NCBI RefSeq assembly: GCF_964355755.1
Contig: NC_092672.1
Span: 29,572,501-29,636,500 of the forward strand
DNA from: Antedon mediterranea
Taxonomy: Eukaryota; Echinodermata; Crinoidea; Comatulida; Antedonidae
Reading direction: 5' to 3'
Length of the DNA stretch: 64,000 nucleotides
In this document: one piece after another, positions 1 through 11,400 of the stretch
How the letters are laid out: the number at the start of each line of letters is the position of its first letter
Position numbering within the stretch: position 1 is the stretch's first letter
Position numbers and translations under genes: made by a program
The notes under the pieces: generated by a model
What the model was told of the DNA's origin: nothing
The model's database searches: none
Seen by the model: the letters and a program-made list of their open reading frames with translations, nothing else

Positions 1-301
1 AACTAAATTCATTGTATTGGAAAAGTTATTACGGTTTCTTTTATTAAGAAGACGTATAAAAAACACTAATGAGGAAATTATAATCAGTCTTGGACAAGCC
101 ACCATTAAAATAACTTTTTTTTTGTCAAAATGCGAGATTTGATATCTATATATCCAAATGTAACCGAAACAAAATGTTAGGCTAAACTGCAAAGTTATAA
201 AAACTCTCTGGGATTTGCTGTATTGTTGTATCATAATTTAAGGTCTATGTCATCTAAATATGTACAAATAAGCTAAATATTCTAGGACAAAAATCTAAAA
301 A

Positions 302-414
302 GGGGTCATAAAAAACAAGGCCATTCTGTGGTTCAATTTAAGGCCAACCAGTGGTCCGATTGCGCTAGACATGTTGGTCAGCCTTTGGTCCCAGGGCGCT
401 AGACATAACTTTTC
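302..414. repeat. GCGCTAGACAT / GGCCAGCCTGTGGTCC dispersed short repeat
   Basis: A degenerate unit of about 34 bp (a 'gcgctagacat' core, then 'ggccagcctgtggtcc') occurs about three times here. It recurs at 3525-3645, 57650-57769, 58365-58470 and 62825-62930, in both orientations. It behaves like a short tandem repeat spread through the locus. I do not recognise the family. The 57650-58470 copy is the target of a hAT-like insertion. Confidence 0.6.
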
Positions 415-590
415 CCCAGCTTTTTTCACACAACTTTATTTTAGCTGAAAAATTAAAAGTTATAACACTTTACCTACTAATTTTTCCAAAATATTTTGGT
501 ATGAATAAATGACCCTTGACTTACTTTACCATTTTCCACCCTAGTTCCGCAAACTTGTTTGCATCTACGCCCTCTACAGCGAATAATTAA

Positions 591-2311
591 AGACCCCTTC
601 CCTGCAATTTTGGACGTTTTTTGGAAAATAATACATATATATCACTTTAAAAACATTAAACCATGTCATTCCTTGTCTTAAATGTACGTTTTATGGTAAA
701 TTATGATAAAAAAGTGAGAAACAATGCACTACCTAAGTAGCTCGCGGCGATCGACCTCTCGTGGACGGTCTTAGGCCTAGTCTAGCTAGGCTTAGTTTTG
801 TAGGCCTAGCTGGTAAACATCGATAACGTACGAACATCGTACGCTAGCTATATACCTAGCCTGACGTTGTATAGTTGCTGCATTGGGGTGTCACGAAAGC
901 TCAGACCACGAAAGCTCAGACCCCCTAAGACCTAAGATCACGAAAGCTAAGACCCAACACCTAAGATTACAAATACTAAGATATACTACAGCTTAAAAAC
1001 AATACTTGTTTATCCATACATAATTTTAAACACAGTAGGTTTCATTTATTACCATAAATATAATTTAATACTACCGCAAAACATAGATAAACTCACATTA
1101 TTTTCGCCCGTTGAGTAAATGTATATTTTTTCTTTACAACAAACAAACTTGACGGGTTGTTTGTTGGTATATATTTACTCCATTGTGTTGGTTCAGAGGA
1201 TGTTTTTCTTACGCACCTGCCTTTCTTGTATTTTGACTCCAAATTTGTTGACTAACTTTATCCTGAACACCACACTTTAAAATTAGGACTTATAAGTACT
1301 TTCAGAAGGAGAAACACATAATAACAAATAAATAAATCCTTTAAATTGATGATTTTACAGATGTGTTTCTTTGTATACTGTAATGACAATGTAACTCCTC
1401 GAGCTCCCCATGCTCAATGTTTTTGTTTCTATGGAGCGCCAAAAGAGCAACAATAATAGTACAAGTATAAAAACAGAAAGAAAACGAAACAAAAAAACTT
1501 ATCATGATTTTTAAATTAAAATTTATTTGCCAGTATTTATTTCTTCGTACTTGCATGATTATACTATTATCATTACAATTTTAATTTTACATTGTTCCAT
1601 CCACACTGTAGATGGACTCCACAGAGTTTTCAGCCCTCTATATAATTTTTGCTCTTTTGACGTTCCATAGAAACAAAAACATTGAACATTGCCCATGGGG
1701 TAGGCCTATTGTACTGTAGGCTAGTAATTTTGTGTGCGAGAAAAACGTCTGTAAAATCATCAATTTAAAAATGTATTTGTTACTTTTTATGTGATTCTTT
1801 TTCATGAAAGTGCCAATTCTAAGGTGTGGTATTCAGAATAAATGTTGGGAGTTAAAATACAAGGCAGGTGCGAAAGATAAATATTTGTAATCTTAGGTGT
1901 TGGGTCTTAGCTTTCGTGATCTTAGGTCTTAGGGGGTCTGAGCTTTCGTGGTCTGAGCTTTCGTGACACCCTGCTGCATTGATTTTCTTTCTATTTTTGC
2001 CAGACTCCGTTGATACAAATTGGGGAAAACCCGGTATTTTCGCTGAAAAGTTAGGAGTCTTCCATTTGTTTTGGCTTCACGATCGATCGAAAAGTGGGCG
2101 AATTACAGGTGAAAAACAAAAATATCAATCCGCGCGCAATGCATTTTGGGATTTATAGCGGGCCGCTATAATTATTAGAATCGATTTATTTTTCACATTT
2201 AACCGTTTAAAGACGAAAAAAGTTATCGCAATAGGACCATATAGTATTATTTTTACATTAAATATAGTTTGTGATCTTAAATTAGATCTAAAAAACGTAG
2301 GGAATGGGGCT
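591..2311. mobile_element. TTAA-flanked terminal-inverted-repeat element (non-autonomous)
   Basis: The left end agaccccttccctgc and the right end gtagggaatggggct are inverted partners. Both are bordered by TTAA (587-590 and 2312-2315). The uninterrupted host repeat seen elsewhere (near 60085) reads gaataagtaactagctttt, so the insertion site can be recognised. A TTAA target duplication is the rule for piggyBac and Kolobok transposases; which applies here cannot be decided. About 1.1 kb of the length is the nested 886-1971 element, leaving a core of about 0.63 kb with no reading frame. Confidence 0.7.
886..1971. mobile_element. Foldback MITE with 10-bp target duplication (Mutator-like)
   Basis: The element begins gggtgtcacgaaagctc and ends gagctttcgtgacaccc. 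The same 10 bases, tgctgcattg, flank it at 876-885 and 1972-1981. About 90 bp of outer arm are inverted (886-975 against 1885-1971). Further inverted segments follow inside, around 1190-1450 against 1665-1890, so the element can fold into a long hairpin. Target duplications of 9-11 bp are characteristic of Mutator-like elements; that assignment is inference from length. No transposase frame is present. It sits inside the TTAA element at 591-2311, so it is younger. Confidence 0.8.
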
Positions 2312-3305
2312 TTAACTAGCTTTCCGAACGTTATAACACTTTACTTACTAAATTTTTTAAAAATATTTTGGTATGGATCGATAACCCTTGTCCTTTTTTA
2401 ACATTTGCCTCCCTAGTTTCGCGAACTTTTTTTTCACTTACGCTCTCTACGGCGAATAAGTAACTGGCTTTTATTTCACAATTTTTTGGTATGAATCGAT
2501 GACTCTTGGCCTACTTTACAATTAGTTACGCGAATTTTTTTTCCTCTACGCCCTCTTATAACGTTTGTAAAAGATAGTTACTTATTCGCCGTAGAGGGCG
2601 TAAATGCATAAAATGGTATTGAACTTTGACCAGAAGAAAGCTAACATGTTGGTACAATAACAACTTAAATAGACAGTAATTACGTATTGAAATCTGTTTT
2701 TTTTTAAAATATTTGTGACTGTCCTTTTAATTGAATTTGAATATGGAACTATAGGAACTACTGTAGTAACCAACTTCACAGGCATTGAAAAAAAAGAACT
2801 TGCCTAAACGGTGGAAAAGCACATAGGCCTACACCTAGCCTATATCCAGATAATCATAAATATAAAGACTTTACTAGTTTTTCATAATAATGCCTACTAA
2901 ATACAGTTGAACCTCCGTGAGCAGCCACCTCGCCTAACGGTCTCACTTTCAAAAGACCTTTTGTTCTTCCTATCTAATAAGTACATTTGGTACCTCCCGT
3001 AAGCGGCCATGGCCACATTTTTTACTAAAAATTTGATTTTGTCATCATCTGTAGGCCTATTGATAGGCCATGGTTTTAAAAACATTTCTGTGAAAAACAT
3101 TATTGTGTTTTTAGATGAGGTGAGAATCTACACAGATTTTGACCAACCATTTCATGCATACAAGCTTTTAAAATGTGAAAATCATAAATAATACTAAACC
3201 ACCTGATCATAAACAATAACATAAAATTTGTTGGAGAATGTAGAGGCCGTTGTGCATAGCCAATATACGTGATTTCGGCCCTCTATCGACAGAACTTCCC
3301 ATAAA

Positions 3306-3442
3306 GCTTGGTTCCCACTTGGACGCAACGCAAGCGATTTGACCAATGACTAACAACAGTTCGAATAATCCATCGATTGTGATTGGTCAACTCCCTTACG
3401 TTGCGTTACGTCGTTGTGTTCCGTCTCTAGTGGGAACCAAGC
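3306..3442. mobile_element. Short MITE with GCTTGGTTCCCACT ends
   Basis: Inverted ends gcttggttcccact (3306-3319) and agtgggaaccaagc (3429-3442) enclose about 110 bp, with 'ggacgcaacgcaag' also mirrored near the right end. A clear target duplication was not found. A decayed partial relative is at about 11745-11800. It is too short to code for protein. Confidence 0.6.
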
Positions 3443-3649
3443 ATTAGCGGTCGCCTCCCGTATGGCCAATTTTTTCTGATCCCGAGAGGGTGACCGCTTA
3501 CGGTAGGTTTAACTGTAGTAGTCTAGCGCCCTTGGACCACAGACTGGCCGTGTGTTTCAAGATATCAATATATGACTCTGGGCTGGCCGGATATCTAGCG
3601 CCCTTGGACTGGCCGAATGTCTAGCGCCATTGGACCACATGACCCCTGC

Positions 3650-4100
3650 TCCAAATAAGGGGGTCATATCAATTTCAATTTCTGAAAATGACATCAAGGG
3701 CTAATATCCGCTTAAACATACAACATCATACAAACAAATACATATTTACATTTAAAATTGTTATCATTACTATAGTTGTTAGTTGTTATAGTCATTACTA
3801 CTGTTTATCTATTTATTATTATTGTTATTGTTATGAATATTATTGTTATTATAATTATAGTTAAAATTGTGTAATAAATTAAATTAAAGGTCATATCGGG
3901 CAGTTTTAATGTCAAGAATTATAGAAGAGGAAGATGAAAAGATTGAGCGAGAGAGAAAGAAGTATACATACTATGGTTTTCATCTTGAGGTGTTACAGGA
4001 AAATCTGTACAGCAAAAAATACATCAAGTTAAAATTGTAATGAGATGGTGTATCGTGACATGGTACTTTAATATTTCAATCGATTATGACAGTGTCGTGT
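3650..4100. other. AT-rich non-coding stretch
   Basis: The stretch is dominated by ATT/GTT runs (3740-3890) without a usable reading frame, splice-consistent exon or tandem array. Nothing further can be supported. Confidence 0.5.
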
Positions 4101-4270
4101 CTATTTATTCGTTTCTGTAAACGACAATGTATATATTCCTGCGGTACGTACATTTGAAATCGCCAGTTTTGTTACCTGAAATTACTGTGTATTCGAGAAC
4201 CATCTGTGGGCACGACCTAAGATGGTACGCGAGCGAAGCGAGAATACCATCTAGTCCATAACAATTAGCC
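4085..4270. repeat. Dispersed repeat, copy 1 (copy 2 at 24687-24835)
   Basis: Sequence beginning ttattcgtttctgtaaacga and ending near gatggtacgcgagcgaagcg is repeated in the same orientation at 24687-24835 with substitutions and small gaps. Neither copy has a coding frame. The family is not recognised. Confidence 0.65.
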
Positions 4271-4469
4271 CAATACTGTAAACCACAATATAACATGTTG
4301 TTGTATCATATCTTTTGTTACGGCTGTGAGAGTGTCAATAAATTAAGGAATAGTCCGGTGGCAGGAGGGGGGAATCACCACCCGAAAGGGGACAAATTGC
4401 CATCCAACTTTTCTAGACTAGAATTTTCCGTAGATTACGAATATGAAAGGTAATCGATCAGGATAGGAA

Positions 4470-5430
4470 GCCTTTTCGAGATATAAGGGGTCAAAGTTCA
4501 AAATTGACCAATTACAACAATGTATTATGTATATGTATTATAACAAATTTATTGAAGCACAATTTGGTCTGTTATTACATTTTTATAATTATAAGTGTCT
4601 ATTCAATCACCTTATGAAAAAAAAATCCTTTGTGATTAAGGGTCAAATGTCAATATTGACCAATCATAAAACGTACCTATAAAACCAAATAAAAACTAAT
4701 ATTTTAAAAAAATTGGATGTTTTCTCATCCTGTTAATCAATCATACGCAATGTAAAAGAGCGAATACATCATTTCATCAGTTGACATAAGGTCAATTTCA
4801 TCAGTTGACATAAGGTCAAAGGTCAACATTTTAATACGCGTATTACTTAACAAATAAATGCAAAGTTGTCGAAACTATGATATTGATGGTTTTACAAGTA
4901 ATCAAATTATTTGATTAGTAAAGTTATGTTATTTCATTATAATACTGTATTTAATCAAAACAGACTTCGATCAAGATAGGAAGCGAATTGGAAGAGATAA
5001 GGAGTAAAAGTTCAAAATTGACCAATTATAACAATGTATTATATACATATGTATTATAACCAATTTATTAAAGTTCACTTTGGTCTTTTAATACATGTGT
5101 ATGGTTATAGGTATTGTATGGTGTTATTCACACGCCTTATAAAACAAATACTTTGCAATTAAAGGTCAAATGTCAATATTGACCAATCACACAATTTGCA
5201 TTTAAAACCAAATAAAAACTAACATTTAAGACAAAATGATATGTTTTATCATTCTGTTAAGACATCTATCAATCATACACAATCAAAAGAGCACATTTAT
5301 CATTACACAAGTCGACATGGGTCAAAGGTCAACATTTGAACAAATGATCCACTAAATAATGCAAAGTTATTCAAACTATGATATCGATGTTCATAAATGT
5401 AATCACATTATTTGATCAGTGAAGTTATGG
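4470..5430. repeat. Two direct ~500-bp copies inside the TIR element
   Basis: The block at about 4470-4960 (running from aaagttcaaaattgaccaat through the AGGTCAAAGGTCA motif to tatttgat) is repeated at about 4995-5430 with moderate divergence. Both copies share the 'gtcaatattgaccaatca' segment and 'aaaaccaaataaaaacta'. This is an internal duplication of the element and has no coding frame. Confidence 0.7.
4813..4825 (+). promoter_or_regulatory. DR1-type nuclear-receptor motif
   Basis: The sequence is AGGTCA-A-AGGTCA, an exact direct repeat with 1-bp spacing. This is the classical site type bound by RXR, HNF4 or COUP-TF class receptors. The same or near-same motif occurs at 5319-5331, 7102-7114, 7404-7416, 27518-27530, 46073-46085 and 55128-55140. 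Whether any copy is functional is unknown; recurrence inside two related transposons suggests it is an element component. Confidence 0.45.
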
Positions 5431-5739
5431 TATTTTTATATTTTTTCTAGTGCGCATTATTTTAAATGTAATAATATAATACTGTAAAGTAAATAATAAA
5501 ATTAATATTATGACGATTAAAATGTTATGATGTTAAAAAAAATGTTGCGCTGACCTTCAATGATTTGCCACTATACAGTTGCATTTATTAGGGCAACAAT
5601 ATTCGTTTTTGGAAAATAAACTACTATTCATCAGAACCAGAGAATACCAATTCGTACAGGATAGGGCATAGGCAGATCCAGATCCAAACTCAATCCACAA
5701 CTCACTACACAGACAGACCACAATTTTTATATAGTTTGG

Positions 5740-6840
5740 CCCATACAGGAAAGAGTTTCCTGTATACAAAGGATTCTAAAATAACCCATATGGATTTGCC
5801 CGAATGAACCCTCTGAGGACCCTTTTGGGATATCTATGTGGTGTGCTTCTACATAAGGCCCTGTATTAGAAATTAGTAAATAGTTCATAGATGAACTATG
5901 GAATAAAACTAAATGTGCACCCTCAATCTTTAAATAACATTTATGGATTTGCTCAAATGAACCCAAGGGCTGATCCTTCATGGACCTTTCGGGGTTCTCT
6001 ATGTGGGGCTACAAGAGACCCTATATTGGAAATAATGTATGTGGGGTGAAAATGTGGGTTCATAGAGATATAATAAATATCCCTGTGCGCCCTCGATCAT
6101 CCATAAGGAACATTTTATGGATTTGCCCAAATTAACCCAACCAAGGGCTGGTCGTTCTCCATGGATGGACATTAAGCTCCATAAATGGAAATATAAGGGG
6201 TGACACTGTGAGTTCATATAGACAGGCGCGGCTCATGAATTAAGCTGCCTGTGCACTCTCGATCCTTAAGACAAATTTATGGATTTGCCCAAATTAACCC
6301 CCAAAGGCCGGTCCTCCATGGATGGACATTAAGCCCCATAATGGACATATAAGGGGTGACACTGTGGGTTCATAATAGACAGGCGGGCCCATGGAATAAA
6401 GCTGACTTGCACTCTCCATCCTTAAGGAACACTTATGGATTTGCCCAAATTAACCCAAGGGCCGGTCATCCATGGACATTAAGCCTCATAATGGAAATAT
6501 AAGGGGTGACAATGTTGGTTAATATAGACAGGCACATGGAATAAAGCTGCCTGTGCACTCTCGATCCTTAAAGAACCGATTTGGATTTTGCCTAAAATGA
6601 AACAATTACAGCAGGTCATCTATTTAGACCCTTCTGTTGTTCTCTACTGTATGGTCAGTTCTACATTTGGCTCCTGTATGGGATCAATGCATTTGGCTAC
6701 ATAAGTTACTGTGTTAGAAATATATCGGGTAATTAAAACTGTAGGTTCCAATATTAAGACATGGGAAAAGCCTGTCTGTGCACCCTCAATCCTTTTAAAA
6801 GAACCCATATGGATTTGCCAAAATGAACTTCTGAATTCTC
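5740..6840. repeat. Degenerate ~130-bp tandem array
   Basis: Roughly eight diverged units share 'tatggatttgcccaaat', 'ccatggatggacattaagc', 'aaggggtgacactgtgggtt' and 'tgcactctcgatcctta' in that order. Spacing is most regular, about 120-150 bp, between 6100 and 6560. Short minus-strand frames here are products of the repeat and not genes. Confidence 0.65.
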
Positions 6841-8321
6841 TATGAGCCGTACATTCCGTTTATTGGAGATACATGGCTCAAAAGAAAGACATTGTACTGT
6901 ATAGTAATAGTATTATTCCCCTTTCACACCTCTTTGAATTAAATCTGCCCTGATAATATGCTCTTTGTAAAGGCTTTCAAGGCAATAATCACACTTGTAT
7001 TTTTCAAACAGTATAATCTATTAGATTGAATAAAAATATCTATTATAAACAATTTGCCGTTAGAAATCTCTATGCCATGTCGTTATTTAGATGAGAAAAA
7101 CAGGTCAAAGGTTAAAATTACAGAAAAATAGGTGTTTAAGTCACTTTTTGAAAAAAATGTTGCATTATGTAAAGTATAAACATATATATTGTGAACAATT
7201 TGACACCAAAATTGGCTCCTTACGACAAATATTTATTAATGTTTTTATAACCTTATTCAATTATGTCAAAGGTTAATAACCACGCTTCCGGTCATTTTCA
7301 AGCAATATCATCTGTTATACTGAATATAAATGTATATCTTGGGAACAATTTGCTCCTATTTTTAATTCTCTCCGACCTGCCGTTACTTAGATATAGCAAA
7401 AAGAGGTCAAAGGTCAAAATTGCTAACAATGGGTTTTCCGGTAAAATTTTCAAAGAAAGTTCTGTTAGAGCTAATATAAACATATACATTGTGAACAATT
7501 TGACACTAAAATTATCTCACTACGTCCAGAATTTCCAGAGATATAGCATGTTTTTATATTGGCCAATTTTGAACTTTGACCCCTTATATCTCGAAAACGC
7601 TTCCTATCCTGATCGATTACCTTCCATATTCGTAATCTACGGAAAATTCTGGTCTAGAAAAGTTGGATGGCAATTTGTCCCCTTTCGGGTGGTGATATCC
7701 CCCCTCCTGCCACCGGACTAGAATAGAAGGATATGCATCCGTTTGAGATCAAAGCTTCTATAACTCTAACCGACAGAGCGCGGAAAAATGTTACAAAAAA
7801 AACACAGTACACCGTCGCAACAACGAAACGGTCGCGTGCCTAATATATTGTTTACTGCACATGCGCGCAATAACCTTGAGCACTTTTAGTGGATATGTGC
7901 GCTATATAAATTGTTATATTATTATTATATTATATTATAACCTTTAATATTGTTGGATAAATTTCGCGGTCTTAGTGTCATGATTAGTATTTCATATTAT
8001 GTTTAGCGCTAGATCCTATGGCGACGAACAAAACTTTATGCGACGAATTTAATTCTAACTTTTCTGAATTCGAATTAAACGATCTCTTAGAAATATTAGA
8101 TTAGATTATTAATAAATGTAATTACAATATTTAATACAAATTGTTTGTAAATAGTAGTACCCTATGCTTTGAAAAATGTCACCATCGATGCATATCCTTC
8201 TATTCCTTGGAGTGTCCAAAGGGAAACGGATATAATTCAATCCGATAATACGGTATCTGTACTAAAGTTTTCAAATTTAAAAAAAAAACGTCACTTGAAT
8301 AACAAAATTACATTATTTTAG

Positions 8322-8447
8322 TGCCAATGTCTGCAGTAGGCAAGAATCTGTTCGACATTCACGTGCAGTCTCCTACTCAGTCTCTCAACAAACTACAAGT
8401 TACACGATGTGTGGTTTTTGGGGCTTGTATCGCTGCACAACATATGG
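8322..8447 (+). CDS. Receptor exon: first half of EMI domain
   Basis: The acceptor is ttattttag and the donor GG|gtaagt. The exon enters in phase 2 and leaves in phase 2, with 41 full codons. The translation opens ANVC, the usual start of an EMI domain, and has two more cysteines in the contexts TMCGFWG and YRCTTYG, matching the family's C...C.WG...C..Y spacing. The preceding exon must end with two bases of a split codon. Confidence 0.7.
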
Positions 8448-11400
8448 GTAAGTAAATAAAAAAATTAAAAAAAACATTAAGTATGTCTTTAATGAGTGAC
8501 TATTTTATAGAGTGATTATTTTATATTGACCTGGAATGAAATAGACCTCTGAAGCTTCTAACATTTCGAGTTGTGTTGTTTTGTGTGTTCACAACTTCAA
8601 CAAAAAGGCATCGTAAAAGGAAACTCATTCTCAGCAACCCTAAATATAAAATTATGATTGATGATGATGATGATATGAAATGAATAGCCATTATTTCTGA
8701 AATAATTTGGCAGCAGCAATTTTTTTTATTAAATACAATGGGTGACTCTACTTGACGTACTATAAAAGCAAATCTAAAGCTGAACATTCATTTCTTCAAC
8801 TGCACAACATTTTTTTTTTAAATAAGACCAAGTAAGCCTATGTTTCTCTATCCTTGAATGTTTTTGGCCCGTTAGCACATCTTTTTGTTCTACTTACAGT
8901 ATTGCTTAATTCATAGTGTTTTGGCATTTTAGAAAGAATTAAAACTAAAGTATATTCTTTTAGAACTGCGTTGTTATACTTTTTTTTTAATTGATCAATT
9001 CTTTATATAATTGTTGTTATTTTCATTACTGTTGATATTATGTGTAAATACGATTTTCTTTAAGTCGTCGATATACCCGATCATACCGCATCCAGTATTT
9101 CAGAGTGTACTCGAGAAACTACTTTTGCTGTAGCGGTTGGGCTGAAGATGAATTAAGAGGCTGTACAATTTGTGAGTTTATAATTATAATACTTGGTATA
9201 ATTGTATAAGTGAAATTAATTTGGCTGGCTTTAATCAAGCATTCTACTACAGTTGTTTTACTCTAACACATGTAACATGTATACAGTATCAGTAACATGT
9301 TGAATAGCAATTTTAGTTTATTTTATCTAAATAACGATCTTTACTATAGCAATATGCCCACCCCATCACTGTGGTATTAGTTGAACTTGCGTGGATCCTG
9401 ACACTTGTGAGTGCAACAGTGGATTTCAAGGAACACAATGTCGTGTTACGCATAACAATAAACAATTTTACCAATTTCGTTAGTAAGATAAGAACACAGA
9501 AATTCATTTTCTATGTAGATTATTGTATATTACCAAAATTAGTGCTTGTGAAAAAGTGTTGAAACAATTAAATATACACTTTAGTAGTTTAGTTTAGTAT
9601 AATAAATCAGGAATGAGATAAAAATGAGGTCAAATCTTGACAAAGAACATTCTAATATTAAGCATCTTTTTATTTTAATACTGCATTAGACTTTTATTAC
9701 TGTCCACATTCTTGGAAACCAAGAACATATCTGGGTATTTTTATATTGTTCATAAATGGATTGACATTGTAAATGTTTTTACATATATGATATTTTAAAG
9801 CTCTGTCTACACTGTCAAACTTTATGTGACAAAAAAATGTCAAGTCCAAGAAAAAAAATAAAAATTGTTAAACCCCATAATGTTTTAATATTACTTTTTT
9901 AAAGATATCAACGAATGTGCGGATAACAACGGTGGGTGTGAACACCATTGTAGGAACAGAGATGGAAGTTACTATTGTGAATGTAACACGGGATATGTGT
10001 TGAAACCAAACGGGCGTGACTGTGAAAGTACGTTGTAAACTATCATACATCTTAAGTGAATGGAAAATTTGAAAAATGTTTCATTTCCAATCTAAGCTAC
10101 AAATTACAACTTTAAAATAGACCCTGTCAACAACATTTTTTCCCGTGAATTAAAACTGGCAAACTTTTGTTTCCAAACTCGAGCAAATACGAAGTTTTCC
10201 AAAGTTTGTAGTGGAAACCAAGAACATATCTGGGTATTTTTATATTGTTCATAAATGGATTGACATTGTAAATGTTTTTACATATTATGATATTTTAAAG
10301 CTCTGTCTGCACTGTCAAACTTTATGTGACAAAAAAAAATGTGCCCATACGATGATGTCATATAAAACAGTCACATAGATAGTATCTTTCCACAAATTAC
10401 CACACCACAATGAGCGATAAACAGCTTTTATACTTGTTTTTAATCTTACAGAGATTCTCTGTGCTGAAATTCCCTCGCCCCTCAACGGATATATTCTTTC
10501 TCCATGCGAGAATCAAGTAGGAAGTGAATGTAGTTTTGGTTGTGATTCCGGATATTTCCTCGAAGAAAACATTGTTACAGAATGTCTGCTGTCTGGCATT
10601 TGGAATAGCAATTTTCCAAAATGTATTGGTAAGTGTTACAGGCTTTTCTTACTAACCACAGCAGTCTAATAACAAGAATTTCCAATCATTTTTAAATTTA
10701 AGATACAGTTTGCTTTTTTCCCGTTCTACTCTTTCTCTGGTAATAAGACTAAAGTTTAGCCTTTTTTTTATAATTACGCTTGATGCAGAATACTTTCCTC
10801 TGATGTCCACTGATCCAAACAATACAAATGCCTATACTGTAATCTATAACATTTCATAGGGAGTGGGAGTACGAATACCTCTTTCATGGCTGTGCTATAA
10901 GGAAACAATAACAACTATTCTGTGAGTTTGGTGTAATAGGTATGCTCTAGCTTTTCATGGTTAAAAACCCTGATTCAAATCCTGCTGAGGGCGGTTCTTT
11001 GTTAAATTTTAATAAATATTTTTAATTAGCGTTGTACGTTGTGACCTTGCAGTTGACCATCGATTTTGGGTCAAAAACTATTGTGGCCAAGTTTTGCAAG
11101 ATTCGGATAAAAACAAGCTCTAGACTGTTCACAAACAGACAACAAACATACAAGGAGTGTTTCTGTATCTCAGAGGAAATAAAGTGGAGTCTTATTCGGT
11201 TTGAAATAGCAATTGTTTTTTTTATAGAACATGCGAACACAATTGCCATCTTATACCGAAGTATCAAAACAAAAAATCACATTTTGACCATGTCTTCATT
11301 CATTTCTTTATTTTATTTGAAGATTCCTCTATTACACAACTACCTAAAGAGGAGTCACCGAAAGAGGTAAACTTACTACAGTAATAATTTTAGAAGTTTT

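Larger units (their letters stand above)
1..2942. repeat. Left arm of ~60 kb inverted repeat
   Basis: Read in reverse complement, this segment is collinear with 59745-63136. Position 1 (aactaaattcattgta) mirrors 63121-63136. Matching blocks follow in order: about 150-300 with 62940-63050, 300-440 with 62760-62930, 450-590 with 62570-62720, 2320-2560 with 60080-60235, and 2575-2942 with 59745-60075. The interruption at 591-2311 is a later insertion on this side; a LINE interrupts the other side. By eye the blocks are clearly alike but not identical. The homology reaches the first base, so it very probably continues outside the window. No exon is seen in this arm. Confidence 0.8.
4351..7720. 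mobile_element. 3.37 kb non-autonomous TIR element, GAA target duplication
   Basis: Inverted ends begin tagtccggtggcaggag and stay paired for about 165 bp (4351-4517 against 7557-7720). A gaa duplication flanks them (4348-4350, 7721-7723); it is confirmed because excision repairs the interrupted host end. The element contains two direct copies of a roughly 500-bp block, a degenerate tandem array and several AGGTCAAAGGTCA motifs, but no transposase frame. Its ends resemble those of 45936-49553, so the two belong to one family or superfamily. A 3-bp duplication fits PIF/Harbinger-type elements among others; the superfamily is unproven. Confidence 0.8.
4344..8213. mobile_element. Short TIR element split by a larger insertion
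   Basis: The right end, gatgcatatccttctattcctt (8192-8213), is the reverse complement of a left end now split in two: aaggaa at 4345-4350 and gaatagaaggatatgcatc at 7721-7739. Removing 4351-7720 plus one copy of the gaa duplication restores a left end that pairs with the right end. The original element was therefore about 0.5 kb. It contains a 28-codon open stretch at 8019-8105, too short to interpret. The element lies just upstream of the receptor exons. Confidence 0.65.

Noticed and set aside
7263-7721. 152-codon plus-strand frame
   Set aside because: Lies inside the 3.37 kb TIR element and runs into its terminal inverted repeat, which occurs in complement at 4351-4517. No domain.
8019-8105. 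28-codon acidic mini-frame as the first exon of the EMI receptor
   Set aside because: No signal peptide, it ends in a stop with no donor, and it lies inside a transposable element.
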